15,556 nt of DNA. It comes from Actinomycetes bacterium. Lineage in GTDB: Bacteria; Actinomycetota; Acidimicrobiia; Acidimicrobiales; Palsa-688. A program made the position numbers and the translations under genes. Shown piece by piece: positions 13,976 through 15,556 of this stretch (position 1 is its first letter; each line of letters opens with the position of its first letter). Under the pieces are notes generated by a model. The model was not told the origin of the DNA, did no database searches, and worked only from the letters and a program-made list of their open reading frames with translations. The stretch spans positions 1-15,556 of the forward strand of contig JAKAXN010000068.1 in NCBI GenBank assembly GCA_021816565.1. The letters are read 5' to 3'.

Positions 13976-15125
13976 AACTTCCGATCATGGCGGCTATGGC
14001 CGGGGCGTTCATGATGAGCTCGTCGGCGTCCACGGGCGCGGCCCGCTCGCCGAAGTGCACCGACCTCTGCCCGGTGCGCAGTCCCACGATCCCGAACTGC
14101 ACGGCGGCGTAGAGCAGGTACCAGTCCAGGTCGCGCACCGCCCGGCCGGACCGGCGCTCGTAGTAGGAGACCACGTCGTCGGGCTGGAGGAAGTGGGGCA
14201 TCCCCGGGAAGCCGTACTGGGCGGCCATGTCCTCGAACATGCGGTGCAGATAGATCATCCAGGCCACATCGGTCTCGGGCGGAGCCAGCCCGGCCATCTC
14301 CCAGTCCAGGACGGCAACCGGCTCGAAGTCCCGGTACATGACGTTGCCGATACGCGAGTCCCCCCAACAGAACACCGGGTCGCTCTCGTGGGCCGGCCAG
14401 TGGTCCTCCAACCAGGCCAGCCCCTTCTCCACCAGCTGGGACCGCCCGCAGTCGCGGGCCGCGAACTCGTACCACTCCACCGTCCGGGCCACGTGCCGGC
14501 GCAGGGCGGTGGCGCCGGGGCGGTCGCCGGCCAGGTGGGCGAAGTGGCGCTGTGGATCCTCGATGGCGTGCAGGCGGACCAGCACGTCCACGCTGGACTC
14601 CTGCACCTTCGCCTGCTCCTCGGGTGCGGCGTTGAACAGCCAGCTGTCGCCGAAGTTGTACGGCATCACATCGGGCGGCACCTCACCGTCCACCCTTCCC
14701 ATCACGAAGAAGGGTGAGCCGATGACCGCCGGGTCGGCCTCGCACCACCACGGCGGAGGCACCGGCACGTCGCTCAGGCGACCCACGGCGGCGATGGTCT
14801 CGAACTGGCCGGGCAGGTCGTAGGACGGGAACACCGGCACGTCCGCGCCCGACGGGGCCACCCGGGCCACCAGCCGCTCGGATCGGGGTCCCGACGGGCC
14901 GTTCCAGCTGGCGTCGAACAGCAGCGTCTCGCTGGACATGCCGGTCGCCGAGGTGCCGGTGAGCTCGCCCACGAAGTGGTCGGTGCCGTCGCCCACGTGC
15001 CGGGCCAGAGCCCGCTGCAGGCCCCGGCGCACCATCTGCAGGTCCCGGCTGGACCGCTGCAGCTCCTGCAGGAAGGACCCGGCCTCCCCCTCGGGCCCGG
15101 CCGGACCCGTTCCGTTGTCGATCAT
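13974..15125 (-). CDS. APH-like phosphotransferase (ACAD10-associated type)
   Basis: This 383-residue protein has the aminoglycoside-phosphotransferase/kinase-like fold and probably phosphorylates a small hydroxylated substrate. Members of this group are often encoded beside acyl-CoA dehydrogenases and are fused to one in human ACAD10. The catalytic loop is WGDSRIGN (254-261) with D256 as base and N261 as metal ligand; the metal-binding aspartate is D274 in VLDWEMAG. The usual His of HGD is Trp here, as is frequent in this subgroup. The nucleotide-binding loop is around 54-72 (TGTSATGMSSET), and the ATP-contacting lysine appears to be Arg (LVARVAP, R88). It is therefore unlikely to be an antibiotic-resistance enzyme. 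The ATG at 15125 has AGGGGGG 4 bases upstream. It is the second visible gene of the minus-strand operon, 38 bases after the aldehyde dehydrogenase. Confidence 0.85.
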   Translation of the reverse strand: MIDNGTGPAGPEGEAGSFLQELQRSSRDLQMVRRGLQRALARHVGDGTDHFVGELTGTSATGMSSETLLFDASWNGPSGPRSERLVARVAPSGADVPVFPSYDLPGQFETIAAVGRLSDVPVPPPWWCEADPAVIGSPFFVMGRVDGEVPPDVMPYNFGDSWLFNAAPEEQAKVQESSVDVLVRLHAIEDPQRHFAHLAGDRPGATALRRHVARTVEWYEFAARDCGRSQLVEKGLAWLEDHWPAHESDPVFCWGDSRIGNVMYRDFEPVAVLDWEMAGLAPPETDVAWMIYLHRMFEDMAAQYGFPGMPHFLQPDDVVSYYERRSGRAVRDLDWYLLYAAVQFGIVGLRTGQRSVHFGERAAPVDADELIMNAPAIAAMIGS

Positions 15126-15163
15126 CCATCCCCCCTGTCAGTCGATGACTTGTCCGGCCCGGC

Positions 15164-15556
15164 TCAGCGCTCCGGTAGCAACGAGTAGTCCGCGAAGTTG
15201 CCGTACAGGCGCTCCTCCGCCCCATCCGGGCCGTGGGTGACGGCCTGCACGAGCAGGTCGCCGCCGACGAAGGCCCCCTTCCAGGAGTGTCCGAGGCCCC
15301 CGAACACCTCTTCACGGTCGCCACGGCTGCGGGGCTTGTTGATCCCCACCTTGAACGACTGGAGCTGCTCGGCCACCCGGTCGGCGAAATCCATGTCGTC
15401 GGTCGCCACCGATCCCACGAGGGAGCCGTTGGAGGCGTTCATGGCCGCCAGCAGCTCGGACTCGGTGTCGACCACGACCACCGAGTCGAGGGGCCCGAAG
15501 GGCTCGGCGTGGTGCAGCGACCACGACGCCGGCGGTTGGAGCACGCACGCCGGGGC
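15164..15556 (-). CDS. Aldehyde dehydrogenase, C-terminal part (gene cut by window edge)
   Basis: The frame is open to the right edge and ends at a TGA; 130 residues are visible. It matches the end of NAD(P)-dependent aldehyde dehydrogenases: HAEPFGPLDSVVVV corresponds to the EPFGPV motif. GSLVGSVATDD and KVGINKP follow as in the family, then FGGLGHSWKG near the end. The catalytic cysteine and the cofactor-binding region lie beyond the window. The GSLVGSV stretch recalls ring-cleavage semialdehyde dehydrogenases of the PaaZ/PaaN kind, but this fragment is too short to decide. It is the first visible gene of a minus-strand operon with the phosphotransferase, the AttH/CrtC-like protein and the MFS carrier. 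Confidence 0.85.
   Translation of the reverse strand, partial: APACVLQPPASWSLHHAEPFGPLDSVVVVDTESELLAAMNASNGSLVGSVATDDMDFADRVAEQLQSFKVGINKPRSRGDREEVFGGLGHSWKGAFVGGDLLVQAVTHGPDGAEERLYGNFADYSLLPER

Noticed and set aside
13974..15125. Aminoglycoside resistance gene
   Set aside because: The fold is shared, but the WGDSRIGN loop and the catabolic-type neighbourhood fit the ACAD10-associated phosphotransferase group instead.

Overview
This is a GC-rich, gene-dense window of actinobacterial type. Class III cyclase and Ala/Ser/Gly-rich surface proteins, leaderless-type starts and an acyl-CoA-flavoured gene set suggest a soil or aquatic actinobacterium, possibly Acidimicrobiia. That placement is inference from protein style, since there is no rRNA or other phylogenetic marker here. 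I see no tRNA, rRNA, CRISPR array, insertion sequence or phage gene.

Layout, left to right. Positions 36-176 hold a 46-residue small protein behind a leaderless-type promoter. Positions 202-1179 encode a class III nucleotide cyclase of the Rv1264 type, with GGCGCGCC palindromes on both sides of the gene. Positions 1350-8598 form a tight four-gene plus-strand unit: a secreted protein with a C-terminal membrane anchor, a substrate-binding protein with an N-terminal membrane anchor, a LivH-LivM fused permease and a LivF-LivG fused ATPase. The last three are joined by a 3-nt gap and by 19-nt and 4-nt overlaps. Together they make a complete branched-chain-amino-acid-class (HAAT) importer whose membrane and motor parts are only two polypeptides; its substrate cannot be read from the sequence.

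A minus-strand permease-ATPase fusion of the molybdate/sulfate/tungstate class (8551-10431) converges on the importer and overlaps its last 48 bases. It is separated by only 18 bases from a divergent crotonase-family gene (10450-11310). The right third is a minus-strand operon, read from the right edge: aldehyde dehydrogenase (cut by the window edge), APH-like phosphotransferase of the ACAD10-associated type, an AttH/CrtC-like protein of unknown function, and a DHA2-family MFS transporter.

How it may fit together: the crotonase, aldehyde dehydrogenase and phosphotransferase point to breakdown of an organic acid, terpenoid, steroid or similar hydrophobic compound. The Liv-type importer and the MFS carrier could move substrate in and toxic intermediates out. 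This link rests on proximity alone. The most unusual points are the two-anchor surface pair attached to a fully fused Liv transporter, the compact divergent start region at 10432-10449 where one 6-mer may serve both strands, and the coding overlap at 8551-8598.
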